A DNA stretch of 64,000 bases from assembly GCF_003144095.1 (NCBI RefSeq), contig NZ_NSKH01000023.1, forward strand, positions 186,001 to 250,000, read 5' to 3'. Origin of the DNA: Streptomyces sp. ICBB 8177 (GTDB lineage: Bacteria; Actinomycetota; Actinomycetes; Streptomycetales; Streptomycetaceae). Position numbers and translations under genes: made by a program. Below are positions 8,151 through 16,642 of this stretch, piece after piece. Under the pieces are notes generated by a model. That model made no database searches and was not told the DNA's origin. It saw only the letters and a list, made by a program, of their open reading frames with translations. Within the stretch, counting starts at the first letter, position 1. Every line of letters starts with the position of its first letter.

Positions 8151-9932
8151 ATGCCTCGGATGACCGCCGCTCGCGCGGCAGTGGAGATCCTCAAGAAGGA
8201 AGGCGTGACCCACGCGTTCGGTGTGCCCGGCGCTGCGATCAACCCCTTCTACGCCGCCCTGAAGGCGTCCGGCGGAGTCCGCCACACGCTGGCCCGGCAC
8301 GTCGAGGGCGCGTCGCACATGGCCGAGGGCTACACCCGCACCCACCCCGGCAACATCGGTGTGTGCATCGGCACCTCGGGCCCGGCCGGGACCGACATGA
8401 TCACGGGACTGTACTCCGCCACCGGTGACTCCATCCCGATCCTGTGCATCACGGGCCAGGCGCCGACCGCCGTGATCCACAAGGAGGACTTCCAGGCCGT
8501 CGACATCGCCTCCATCGCGGCGCCGGTCACCAAGAAGGCCACCACCGTGCTGGAGGCCGCCCAGGTGCCGGGCGTCTTCCAGCAGGCGTTCCACCTGATG
8601 CGTTCCGGGCGTCCCGGGCCGGTGCTGATCGACCTGCCGATCGACGTGCAGCTCACCGAGATCGAGTTCGATCCCGACACCTACGAGCCGCTGCCGGTCT
8701 ACAAGCCGGCCGCGACCCGCGCGCAGGTCGAGAAGGCCGTCGCTCTGCTCAACGCCTCGCAGCGCCCGCTGATCGTCGCGGGCGGCGGAGTCATCAACGC
8801 CGACGCCTCCGACCTGCTGGTGGAGTTCGCCGAGCTGACCGGCACGCCGGTCATCCCGACCCTGATGGGCTGGGGCGCCATCGCGGACGACCACGAGCTG
8901 AACGCGGGCATGGTGGGCCTCCAGACCTCGCACCGTTACGGCAATGCCACGTTCCTGGAGTCGGACTTCGTCCTCGGCATCGGCAACCGCTGGGCCAACC
9001 GCCACACCGGCAAGCTGGACACGTACACCGAGGGCCGCACCTTCGTGCACGTCGACATCGAGCCCACCCAACTCGGCAAGATCTTCGCGCCCGACTACGG
9101 GATCGCCTCGGACGCCAAGGCGGCGCTCGAACTGTTCGTCGAGGTGGCCAAGGGGCTGAAGGCGAAGGGCGAACTGCCCGACCGCAGCGACTGGGCGGCC
9201 TCCGCGCAGGACCGCAAGGCCCGCCTCCAGCGCCGCACCCACTTCGACAACGTGCCGATCAAGCCGCAGCGCGTCTACGAGGAGATGAACCGCGCCTTCG
9301 GCCCCGAGACCCGGTACGTCACCACCATCGGCCTGTCGCAGATCGCCGGCGCCCAGATGCTGCACGTCTACAAGCCGCGGCACTGGATCAACTGCGGCCA
9401 GGCGGGCCCGCTGGGCTGGACCATCCCGGCCGCGCTCGGCGTCGCCACCGCGGACCCGCAGGCCACGGTCGTGGCGCTGTCCGGCGACTACGACTTCCAG
9501 TTCATGCTGGAGGAACTGGCGGTCGGCGCCCAGCACAACATCCCCTACGTCCACGTGCTGGTGAACAACGCCTACCTCGGGCTGATCCGGCAGGCGCAGC
9601 GCAACTTCGACATCGACTTCCAGGTCAACCTGGAGTTCGAGAACGTCAACACGCCGGAGATCGGCGTCTACGGCGTGGACCACGTGAAGGTCGCCGAGGG
9701 CCTGGGCTGCAAGGCGATCCGGGTGACCGAGCCCGACCAGCTGCTGCCCGCCTTCGAGGAGGCGAAGAAGCTGGCCGCCGAGTTCCGCGTCCCGGTCGTG
9801 GTCGAGGCGATCCTGGAGCGGATCACCAACATCGCGATGAGCGGCTCGGACATCGCGAGCGTCAACGAGTTCGAGGAACTGGCGACCGAGCCGGGCCACG
9901 CCCCCACCGCGATCCGCCAGTTGACGGTGTGA
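8151..9932 (+). CDS. gcl: Glyoxylate carboligase (tartronate semialdehyde synthase)
   Basis: A 593-residue thiamine-diphosphate enzyme that condenses two glyoxylate molecules to tartronate semialdehyde and CO2. It draws off the glyoxylate made from ureidoglycolate. The pyrimidine domain reads [20 protein letters not shown]. Residue 51 is valine where nearly all thiamine-diphosphate enzymes have the activating glutamate; this substitution is a known hallmark of glyoxylate carboligase. The ThDP-binding segment [20 protein letters not shown] lies near residue 443. GGAGGG stands 4 nt before ATG 8151. The IclR-type composite operator overlaps its promoter, and hyi and glxR for the next steps are encoded about 8 kb away. 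Confidence 0.96.
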   Translation: MPRMTAARAAVEILKKEGVTHAFGVPGAAINPFYAALKASGGVRHTLARHVEGASHMAEGYTRTHPGNIGVCIGTSGPAGTDMITGLYSATGDSIPILCITGQAPTAVIHKEDFQAVDIASIAAPVTKKATTVLEAAQVPGVFQQAFHLMRSGRPGPVLIDLPIDVQLTEIEFDPDTYEPLPVYKPAATRAQVEKAVALLNASQRPLIVAGGGVINADASDLLVEFAELTGTPVIPTLMGWGAIADDHELNAGMVGLQTSHRYGNATFLESDFVLGIGNRWANRHTGKLDTYTEGRTFVHVDIEPTQLGKIFAPDYGIASDAKAALELFVEVAKGLKAKGELPDRSDWAASAQDRKARLQRRTHFDNVPIKPQRVYEEMNRAFGPETRYVTTIGLSQIAGAQMLHVYKPRHWINCGQAGPLGWTIPAALGVATADPQATVVALSGDYDFQFMLEELAVGAQHNIPYVHVLVNNAYLGLIRQAQRNFDIDFQVNLEFENVNTPEIGVYGVDHVKVAEGLGCKAIRVTEPDQLLPAFEEAKKLAAEFRVPVVVEAILERITNIAMSGSDIASVNEFEELATEPGHAPTAIRQLTV

Positions 9933-10227
9933 GCGAGGGGCCGCGGCCCCACCGTGTGATCCCGGCGGGCGGCCCCGCCGTGTGATCGCGCCGTGTGATC
10001 CCGCCGTGCGGACCTGGGGGTGGTTCCGGAACCGCACGGCGCCCGGAGGGCGTGCCGTCACCTGACGACGGCACGCCCTCCGGCCGGTTCCGGGTCGCCC
10101 GCACCGGCACCGCGGAACCGGAACAGGGCGTGGTGACCCCCGAACGCGACCACGGCGTACGGGAGTCGCGCAGCCGCATCGTCCCGCGGGAGACCGGCCT
10201 CGGTCCGCTTCCCTGAGGCGGGGGCGG
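9933..10227. other. Intergenic region between convergent gcl and TetR genes
   Basis: No gene seen. Short GTGTGATC-containing repeats occur directly after gcl, then the terminator hairpin, then a second weaker inverted repeat with CCGGTTCC and GGAACCGG arms. Confidence 0.55.
10043..10083. terminator. Bidirectional terminator hairpin (17-bp perfect stem)
   Basis: CCGGAGGGCGTGCCGTC (10043-10059) pairs perfectly with 10067-10083 around a 7-nt loop, between the ends of gcl and of the convergent TetR gene. Confidence 0.8.
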
Positions 10228-10893
10228 TCAGTCCGGGTCCGGGGCCAGGTAGCGGCGCAGCACGCGCTTGCACTCTGCGATCAGGGCCGGGTCGCCGTCC
10301 GGGTCCACGCGGAAGGCGAGCTGGAGCACCGCGTCCGCGCACTCCATCGCCACCCGCAGCGCCAGCGACGGATCGGTGCCGTCCTGCCCGTCCGTGCCGC
10401 CCTCAGGCTCCAGCAGCCCGCCGATCAGGGCGCCGAGACGCTGGGCCACCGCCGCGTTGTTGTCCAGCACCGCGTCGAGGATGTGCTGCTCCGCACGGTT
10501 GCCGGGCGGCCCGACCACGCCGAAGTCCAGCACCCCGAAGCCGGGCACCGCGCGCTTCATCGCGACGAACTCCTCCACCGCGAGGTCGGTCAACGCGCCC
10601 ACGTGGGCCGGGGCCTCGCACTCGATGCGGCGGGCCAGCCGGGCGAGGTAGCGCTCCAGGTTGCGCTCGGCCAGCGCGGCCACCAGGGCGTCCTTGCCGG
10701 TGAAGAACTGGTACAGCGTGCCGATCGGCACCTCGGCGCGGCGGGCCACCTCCCGGGTGGTCAGCGCCCCGTACCCGGACTCGTCCAGCAATCGCGCGCT
10801 CGCGTCCAGGATGCGCTCCAGACGCTCGGCGCTGCGGCGCTGCACGGGTCTGCGGCGCAGCGGGCCGGACGGGTCCTCGGGTCGTGCCTTCAT
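10228..10893 (-). CDS. TetR family transcriptional regulator
   Basis: A 221-residue TetR protein. The helix-turn-helix spans about residues 20-65 (RILDASARLLDESGYGALTT, then REVARRAEVPIGTLYQFFTG, KDALVAALAERN). The C-terminal domain is of the type found next to drug-efflux and sugar genes, and its ligand is unknown. It is divergent from a GH1 glucosidase-MFS pair. A perfect 7-3-7 palindrome (10938-10954) lies in the shared promoter 45 nt before this gene, so it probably regulates both sides. Confidence 0.88.
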   Translation of the reverse strand: MKARPEDPSGPLRRRPVQRRSAERLERILDASARLLDESGYGALTTREVARRAEVPIGTLYQFFTGKDALVAALAERNLERYLARLARRIECEAPAHVGALTDLAVEEFVAMKRAVPGFGVLDFGVVGPPGNRAEQHILDAVLDNNAAVAQRLGALIGGLLEPEGGTDGQDGTDPSLALRVAMECADAVLQLAFRVDPDGDPALIAECKRVLRRYLAPDPD

Positions 10894-10937
10894 GTGCCCA
10901 CTCTGCCGGATCTGGCGCTCCCGCCGCGAATCACTAT

Positions 10938-10954
10938 CATGAGCGATGCTCATG
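10938..10954. promoter_or_regulatory. TetR operator candidate CATGAGC-GAT-GCTCATG
   Basis: A perfect inverted repeat of 7-bp arms and 3-bp centre between the divergent TetR and glucosidase genes. It overlaps TATCAT (10935-10940), which could be a -10 element for the glucosidase. Confidence 0.7.
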
Positions 10955-11013
10955 TTAGCCGGGTGGCCCGACGCCGCGCGCCGCCCGCGCCGGTCCGTCG
11001 AAGGGTCGCCGTG

Positions 11014-12414
11014 ATGCCGCATGAACCGTCCGCGCACGCCACGCAGCCGCACGAGCCGCCGTCCAACCCGCTGCCGTCCGGCTTCCGTTGGGGCGTATCG
11101 ACCTCCGCCTACCAGATCGAGGGCGCCACCACCGAGGACGGCCGGGGCCGAAGCGTCTGGGACACCTTCGCCGAGCGGCCCGGTGCCGTGCGCGACGGCC
11201 ACACCGCGAGGACCGCCTGCGACCACTACCACCGCTGGCGCGAGGACGTGGCGCTGCTGGCCGGGCTGGGCGTGGACGCCTACCGCTTCTCCGTCGCCTG
11301 GCCCCGGGTGCAGCCGGGCGGGCGCGGCCCGGCCAACGCCGCCGGACTGGACTTCTACGACCGGCTCACCGACGCCCTGCTGACCGCCGGGGTCGAGCCG
11401 TTCCCCACCCTCTACCACTGGGACCTGCCACAGGAGCTGGAGGACGCGGGCGGCTGGCTCTCCCGCGACACCGCGTCGCGGTTCGCCGACTACGCGGCAC
11501 TGGTGGCCGACCGGCTCGGCGACCGCGTGCGGGACTGGATCACCCTCAACGAGCCCTTCGTGCACATGGCGTTCGGCTACGCGCTCGGGGTCCACGCCCC
11601 CGGCCGCGCGCTGCTGCTGGACGCGCTGCCCGCCGCCCACCACCAACTCCTCGGCCACGGGCTGGCGTCGGCCGCCCTGCGCGAACGCGGCGGCCGGGTG
11701 CACATCGCCAACAACTGCACCCCGGTGACCCCGGCAAGTGACACGCCGGCCGACCGGGAAGCGGCGGACGCCTACGACACGCTGCACAACCGGCTCTTCA
11801 ACGACCCGGTGATCAACGGGAGTTACCCGGACCTTTCGGCCTACGGCGCGGGCGACGACCTGCGCGGGGCGCTGCGCGACGGCGACCTCGACCTCATCGG
11901 CGGCACCCCGCCGGCCGGGCTGGGCATCAATTACTACAACCCGACCCGGGTACGCGCCGCGCCCGCCGGAGCGGACCTGCCCTTCGAGGACGTGCCGATC
12001 GACGGCGTGCCGCACACCGCGTTCGGCTGGCCGGTCGTCCCCGAAGGGCTGCGCGACCTGCTGCTGGGCCTGCGCGAACGCTATGGCGACCACCTCCCGC
12101 CGCTCACCGTCACCGAGAACGGCTGCTCCTACGACGACCGCCACGGCATGGAGGACACCGAGCGCATCGACTACCTGGCAGGGCACGTCGGCGCCGTGGC
12201 GGACGCGGTGGGCCGAGGGGTGGACGTGCGCGGGTACTTCACCTGGACGCTGCTGGACAACTTCGAGTGGGCGGAGGGCTACCACCAGCGCTTCGGCCTG
12301 GTCCACGTGGACCACGAAACCCAGAAGCGCACGCCCAGGGCGTCCTACGCGTGGTACCGCGACCTGATCGCCGCGCACCGCGATCCGGCGCACCGCGATC
12401 CCGCGCGGCCGTGA
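11014..12414 (+). CDS. GH1 family beta-glucosidase
   Basis: A 466-residue glycoside hydrolase family 1 enzyme that removes terminal beta-linked glucose or a related sugar. It has no signal peptide, so it should act in the cytoplasm on imported glycosides. The N-terminal family pattern [15 protein letters not shown] is present. The acid/base glutamate lies in TLNEP (E180) and the nucleophile in TENG (E368). ATG 11014 is preceded by AAGGG; a GTG at 11011 is also possible. Its stop overlaps the start of the MFS transporter gene (GTGA), so the two are probably translated together and handle the same glycoside. Confidence 0.92.
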   Translation: MPHEPSAHATQPHEPPSNPLPSGFRWGVSTSAYQIEGATTEDGRGRSVWDTFAERPGAVRDGHTARTACDHYHRWREDVALLAGLGVDAYRFSVAWPRVQPGGRGPANAAGLDFYDRLTDALLTAGVEPFPTLYHWDLPQELEDAGGWLSRDTASRFADYAALVADRLGDRVRDWITLNEPFVHMAFGYALGVHAPGRALLLDALPAAHHQLLGHGLASAALRERGGRVHIANNCTPVTPASDTPADREAADAYDTLHNRLFNDPVINGSYPDLSAYGAGDDLRGALRDGDLDLIGGTPPAGLGINYYNPTRVRAAPAGADLPFEDVPIDGVPHTAFGWPVVPEGLRDLLLGLRERYGDHLPPLTVTENGCSYDDRHGMEDTERIDYLAGHVGAVADAVGRGVDVRGYFTWTLLDNFEWAEGYHQRFGLVHVDHETQKRTPRASYAWYRDLIAAHRDPAHRDPARP

Positions 12415-13724
12415 GCGACGCGGACATGAGTGCCCCTCACGTCCCTCCGGACGGTGCCCGAGTGCCGGCGGACCGGACGGGCGTCCCCGTGGCGACCGCG
12501 CCCGCCGCCGCTCTCGCCGAACCGGTGGTCCCGGTGCGGCCGTTGTGGACCGCGGCCCTGAGCCTGGGGACCCTCGCCGTCTTCATGGCGTTCTTCACCC
12601 CCATCCAGATCCTGCTGCCCGACCAGCTCCAGCAGGCCGACCCGGCGCACAAGGCCGCCGCGCTGTCGTGGGTCACCGGGGCCGGGGCACTGGTGTCGAT
12701 GGCCGCCAACCCGTTGGCCGGAGCGCTCTCCGACCGCACCACCAGCCGCTTCGGGCGCCGCCGCCCCTGGATCGCCGCAGGCGCGCTGCTGGGCGCGTCC
12801 GGCCTGCTGCTGACCTCGGCGGAGCACACCGTCGCCGGCATCCTGCTGGGCTGGTGCGTGGCGCAGGCCGGGCTCAACGGGATGCTCGCCGGGCTCACCG
12901 CGCCGGTCGCCGACCAGGTCCCGGTCACCCAGCGCGCCGTGGTCTCCGGCTGGACCGGCATCTGCCAGTCGCTGGGCCTGGTGCTGGGCGGGCTGCTGGT
13001 CACCGAGGCCGTCACCGGCACCACGACCGGCTACGCGCTCACCGCCCTGCTGACCGTCGCGCTCGCCCTGCCGTTCGTGCTGGCCTTCCCCGACCCGGTG
13101 CTGCCGCCCGGGCACCGGCCGCCCCGGCCCCGGGCGAGCGCCTTCTGGGTCAGCCCGCGCCGCCACCCCGACTTCGGCTGGGCGTGGCTGACCCGCTTCC
13201 TGATCAACCTCGGCAACTCCATCGGCACCCTCTACCTGCTGTACTACCTCACCGACGCCGTGCACCGCCCCGACCCGGCGGCGGGCGTGCTGGTCCTCAC
13301 AGCCGTCTACACCCTCGCCGCGCTGCTCACCGCGATCCCCTCCGGCGTGGTCTCCGACCGCACCGGGCGCAGGCGCACCCTGGTGCTGGTCTCCTGCGTG
13401 GTCATGGCCGCCGCCGCGCTGCTGCTTGCCACCGTCCACACCTGGCCCGCGACGGTGCTGGCCGCCGCCGTGCTGGGGGCCGGGTTCGGCGTCTACCTCG
13501 CCGTCGACCAGGCCCTCGTCACCCAGGTGCTGCCGGCCGCCGCCGACCGCGCCAAGGACCTGGGCGTCATCAACATCGCCAACTCCGCCCCCCAGGTTCT
13601 CGCCCCCGCCCTCGCCGCACCCGTACTCGCCCACGGCGGCGGCTACTTCGGGCTCTACACCCTCGCCGCGCTCGTCACGCTGGCGGCCGGAGTACTGGTC
13701 CGCCGGGTGCGGTCGGTCGCATGA
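12411..13724 (+). CDS. MFS transporter, probable sugar/glycoside carrier
   Basis: A 437-residue major facilitator protein with about 12 hydrophobic segments after a 40-residue polar N terminus. The loop 2-3 signature reads GALSDRTTSRFGRRRPWI and the second-half counterpart GVVSDRTGRRRTLVLVS, both typical of MFS carriers. GTG 12411 overlaps the glucosidase stop; ATG 12426 is an alternative without its own clear ribosome-binding site. The coupling to a cytoplasmic GH1 enzyme suggests import of a beta-glycoside, with TetR control through 10938-10954. The last codon overlaps the palindrome that precedes the next gene. Confidence 0.82.
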   Translation: MSDADMSAPHVPPDGARVPADRTGVPVATAPAAALAEPVVPVRPLWTAALSLGTLAVFMAFFTPIQILLPDQLQQADPAHKAAALSWVTGAGALVSMAANPLAGALSDRTTSRFGRRRPWIAAGALLGASGLLLTSAEHTVAGILLGWCVAQAGLNGMLAGLTAPVADQVPVTQRAVVSGWTGICQSLGLVLGGLLVTEAVTGTTTGYALTALLTVALALPFVLAFPDPVLPPGHRPPRPRASAFWVSPRRHPDFGWAWLTRFLINLGNSIGTLYLLYYLTDAVHRPDPAAGVLVLTAVYTLAALLTAIPSGVVSDRTGRRRTLVLVSCVVMAAAALLLATVHTWPATVLAAAVLGAGFGVYLAVDQALVTQVLPAAADRAKDLGVINIANSAPQVLAPALAAPVLAHGGGYFGLYTLAALVTLAAGVLVRRVRSVA

Positions 13725-13739
13725 CCCCCGTACGGGGGT
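13724..13739. promoter_or_regulatory. LuxR-type operator candidate, ACCCCCGTACGGGGGT
   Basis: A perfect 16-bp palindrome starting in the stop codon of the MFS gene and ending 59 nt before the acyl-CoA synthetase ATG. It differs from the site at 6033-6048 by one central base, and the distances to the two start codons are nearly equal. Confidence 0.72.
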
Positions 13740-13798
13740 AGTGGCGGCCCGCCCTGTGGCGCGACGATGGCCGGGCACGATCGTTACGAGGAGGGCAC

Positions 13799-15484
13799 AT
13801 GGCGGACAGCGCGGCGACCGAGGAGTTCCGGACGGCCCGGGACTTCCTGCTGCGGCACCGGGAGGACCACGCGGCGGCCCGCGCGGGCTTCCGCTGGCCG
13901 CGCCCGGAGCACTTCAACTGGGCGCTGGACTGGTTCGACCGGATCGCCGACGACCCCGGCCGGGCCGGCGGCACCGCGCTGTGGATCGTCGAGGAGGACG
14001 GCACCGAGGTCCGGCTGAGCTTCGCCCAGCTGCGCGAGCGCTCCGACCGGGTGGCCACCTGGCTGCGCGCCCGGGGCGTGCGCGCCGGTGACCGGATCGT
14101 GGTCATGCTCGGCAACCAGGCCGAGCTGTGGGAGACCGCGCTCGCCGCGATGAAGCTGCGCGCGGTGGTCATCCCCGCGACCCCGCTGCTGGGCCCGGCC
14201 GACCTCACCGACCGCGTGGAGCGCGGCGGCGCCGCCCACGTCCTCGTACGCTCAGCCGACACGGCGAAGTTCGACGACGTGCCCGGTGCGTACACGAGGA
14301 TCGCGGTGGGCGGCGCGCCCGAGGGATGGCTTCCCTACGAGGACGCCTACGCCGCCGACCCGGCGTTCACCCCGGACGGGCCGACGCGGGCCGACGACAC
14401 GCTGATGCTGTACTTCACCTCCGGCACGACCGCGCTGCCGAAGCTGGTGGAGCACAGCCATCTGTCGTACCCGGTCGGCCACTTGACCACCATGTACTGG
14501 ATCGGCCTGCGGCCGGGCGACACCCACCTCAACATCTCGTCGCCCGGCTGGGCCAAGCACGCCTGGTCCAGCCTCTTCGCGCCGTGGAACGCCGAGGCGA
14601 CGGTCTTCGTGCACAACTACACCCGTTTCGACGCCGGGCGGCTGATGGCCGAGATGGACCGGGCCCGGGTGACCAGCTTCTGCGCCCCGCCGACGGTGTG
14701 GCGCATGCTGATCCAGGCCGACCTGACGCAGCTGGCGACGCCGCCGCGCGAGGCGGTGGCCGCGGGCGAGCCGCTCAACCCCGAGGTCATCGAGCATGTG
14801 CGGCGCGCCTGGGGCGTGACGGTGCGCGACGGCTTCGGCCAGACCGAGACCACCGTCCAGGTCGGCAACACCCCCGGCCAGCCGCTCAAGCCCGGCTCGA
14901 TGGGCCGCCCGGTGCCCGGCTACACGGTGGCGCTGGTCGACCCGGTCACCGGCGAGGAGGGCGACGAGGGCGAGATCTGCCTCGACCTGCGCGAGGAGCG
15001 GCCGGTGGGCCTGATGACCGGCTACGCGGGCGACCCGGAGCGCAGCGCCGCCGCGACCGCGGGCGGCTTCTACCGCACCGGTGACATCGGTGCCCGGGAC
15101 GCGGAGGGCTACATCACCTACGTGGGCCGCGCCGACGACGTGTTCAAGGCCTCCGACTACAAGATCTCGCCGTTCGAGCTGGAGAGCGCGCTGCTGGAGC
15201 ACGAGGCGGTGGCCGAGGCCGCGGTCGTCCCGTCGCCCGATCCGGTACGGCTCGCCGTGCCCAAGGCGTACGTGGTCCTGGCGAGCGGCTGGGAGCCCGG
15301 AGAGGCGACGGCCAAGGCGATCTTCGCGCACTCGCGGGCGGTCCTCGCGCCCTACAAGCGGGTGCGGCTGCTGGAGTTCGCGGAACTGCCCAAGACCGTC
15401 TCCGGCAAGATCCGGCGGGTCGACCTGCGCGAACGCGCCGCGCGCGGCGACGGCCAGGAGTACCGCGAGGCGGACTTCACCTGA
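13799..15484 (+). CDS. AMP-binding acyl-CoA synthetase, medium-chain (ACSM-like)
   Basis: A 561-residue ANL ligase of the medium-chain acyl-CoA synthetase/acetyl-CoA synthetase-like branch. Motifs are YFTSGTTALPKLVEHSH (about residue 203), DGFGQTETT (about 344), YRTGDIGARDAEGYITYVGR, then ADDVFKASDYKISPFELESA, and the lysine in KTVSGKIRR. GAGGAGGG precedes ATG 13799. The upstream palindrome is almost identical to that of the fatty acyl-CoA synthetase at 6112, so both are likely in the regulon of the GAF-LuxR protein encoded at 5098-5994. The natural acid substrate cannot be read. Confidence 0.88.
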   Translation: MADSAATEEFRTARDFLLRHREDHAAARAGFRWPRPEHFNWALDWFDRIADDPGRAGGTALWIVEEDGTEVRLSFAQLRERSDRVATWLRARGVRAGDRIVVMLGNQAELWETALAAMKLRAVVIPATPLLGPADLTDRVERGGAAHVLVRSADTAKFDDVPGAYTRIAVGGAPEGWLPYEDAYAADPAFTPDGPTRADDTLMLYFTSGTTALPKLVEHSHLSYPVGHLTTMYWIGLRPGDTHLNISSPGWAKHAWSSLFAPWNAEATVFVHNYTRFDAGRLMAEMDRARVTSFCAPPTVWRMLIQADLTQLATPPREAVAAGEPLNPEVIEHVRRAWGVTVRDGFGQTETTVQVGNTPGQPLKPGSMGRPVPGYTVALVDPVTGEEGDEGEICLDLREERPVGLMTGYAGDPERSAAATAGGFYRTGDIGARDAEGYITYVGRADDVFKASDYKISPFELESALLEHEAVAEAAVVPSPDPVRLAVPKAYVVLASGWEPGEATAKAIFAHSRAVLAPYKRVRLLEFAELPKTVSGKIRRVDLRERAARGDGQEYREADFT

Positions 15485-15524
15485 GGCGGCGGCGAGCGCG
15501 GGCCTCACGCCGGGAGGGCGGGTC

Positions 15525-16241
15525 TCACCTGCGGCGGCCCGGGGTGGACCTGATGAACTGGTCGGCCGCGTCGTTGACCGGCTGCGGGGTGCCGGTCAGG
15601 TCCATCACGAAGAGCGGGACGAGCAACTGGTCGGCGCGCAGCCGCGCGTCGTGCGCGTAACCGGCGAGCGAGAAGAAGGCACCGGCCGCGTCCTCGTTGA
15701 GGCAGTTGAGCCAGAGGGTCTCGACCTCGCGCAGCGGCGTCGCCCGGGTGGACGGGTCGACCTGGGCGACCAGGCCCTCGCCGCGCAGGTCCACCCCGGT
15801 CGCCGCGCGGTCCGCGGCCACGGTGACCTCGCGGAAGCCCAGCCATTTCAGGTACTGCGCCGCGGCGGCCACCGCGTCCCGGCCGGTACGGATGGTCACC
15901 GGTCTGAACGGTGGCCGCCGCACCGGCCGCGGCGCGGTCGCGGTGGCCCGGCCGCCCGGCGCGGGCAGCGACTCCGGGGCGGTCACGTCCACCGGCGGGC
16001 GGATCACCGCGCCGCAGGCACAGCCGAGTTCGGGCTGCGGCCAGTCGTCGCTGCGGCCGCAGGCGGGACAGCGCAGGGTGATCCAGGAGTTGCGCCAGGT
16101 GCGTTGCAGGACGCGGGTCGGCATGCCGCCCCGCAGCAACGGCAGGGTCAGCGGCGCACCGCACGGGCACGGGAACGTCGGCGGGGTGAACGCGTGCTCG
16201 CGGCGGCACGCCGGGCAGCGGACGGGCACGCTTTCGGCCAT
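15525..16241 (-). CDS. Double zinc-ribbon protein with degenerate Mrr-like nuclease domain
   Basis: A 238-residue protein. The N-terminal half carries two zinc-ribbon-like cysteine sets: C9, C12, C25, C27 and C58, C61, C74, C76 (CPAC...CPCG and CPAC...CACG). Residues about 118-215 resemble the Mrr restriction-endonuclease fold (GVDLRGEGLVAQVD, then a helix and SLAGYAHDARLRADQLLVPL). In active Mrr enzymes the strand ends D...QxK. Here D151 and Q160 are kept but the lysine position is D162, so cleavage activity is doubtful. It may bind DNA without cutting. No restriction or methylase partner is nearby. Function unknown. Confidence 0.6.
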   Translation of the reverse strand: MAESVPVRCPACRREHAFTPPTFPCPCGAPLTLPLLRGGMPTRVLQRTWRNSWITLRCPACGRSDDWPQPELGCACGAVIRPPVDVTAPESLPAPGGRATATAPRPVRRPPFRPVTIRTGRDAVAAAAQYLKWLGFREVTVAADRAATGVDLRGEGLVAQVDPSTRATPLREVETLWLNCLNEDAAGAFFSLAGYAHDARLRADQLLVPLFVMDLTGTPQPVNDAADQFIRSTPGRRR

Positions 16242-16602
16242 GACGGAACTCCAGGCGGATCCGGACCTGCGGGGGCGGTCTGCCTCTCCATGCTGCCACG
16301 CCGGGTCGGCCCGCTATGGCCAAGTAGCGCCATATGCACGGAGATTGACGGGGCGTCGCACGCTCTGGTGCGCGGAAGGCGCCGTGGTCTGCCCGTTCCG
16401 CCGCCGCTCACCAAGGCCCCGGCACGGCGTGCGGCCCCGGCGCGGGCGCCCGCACAGGCGCCCGCGCCGGGGCCGGTTGGTGCCGTCCGATGGTGCGACC
16501 GGCGCGACGGACAAGGTGTCGCACCGCCGGACGGGGCTGGTCGCGCCCGCGCCGCCTGTCTCCACCCCTCAGAAGAGACTGGCGGCGCGGACGGGTTCTG
16601 GG
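16242..16602. other. Intergenic region between the zinc-ribbon gene and catalase
   Basis: No gene seen. It should hold the promoter of the zinc-ribbon gene and contains a very strong hairpin at 16435-16472. Confidence 0.5.
16435..16472. terminator. Strong hairpin (16-bp perfect stem)
   Basis: CCCCGGCGCGGGCGCC (16435-16450) pairs perfectly with 16457-16472 around CGCACA. It lies about 170 nt beyond the catalase stop and may be a backup terminator. Confidence 0.6.
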
Positions 16603-16629
16603 GCGGGGAGCCGTGCGGCGGCTCCCCGC
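16603..16629 (-). terminator. Catalase terminator hairpin
   Basis: GCGGGGAGCCG (16603-16613) and CGGCTCCCCGC (16619-16629) form an 11-bp stem with a 5-nt loop, 13 nt past the catalase stop codon. Confidence 0.7.
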
Positions 16630-16642
16630 TGCTGACGTATCG

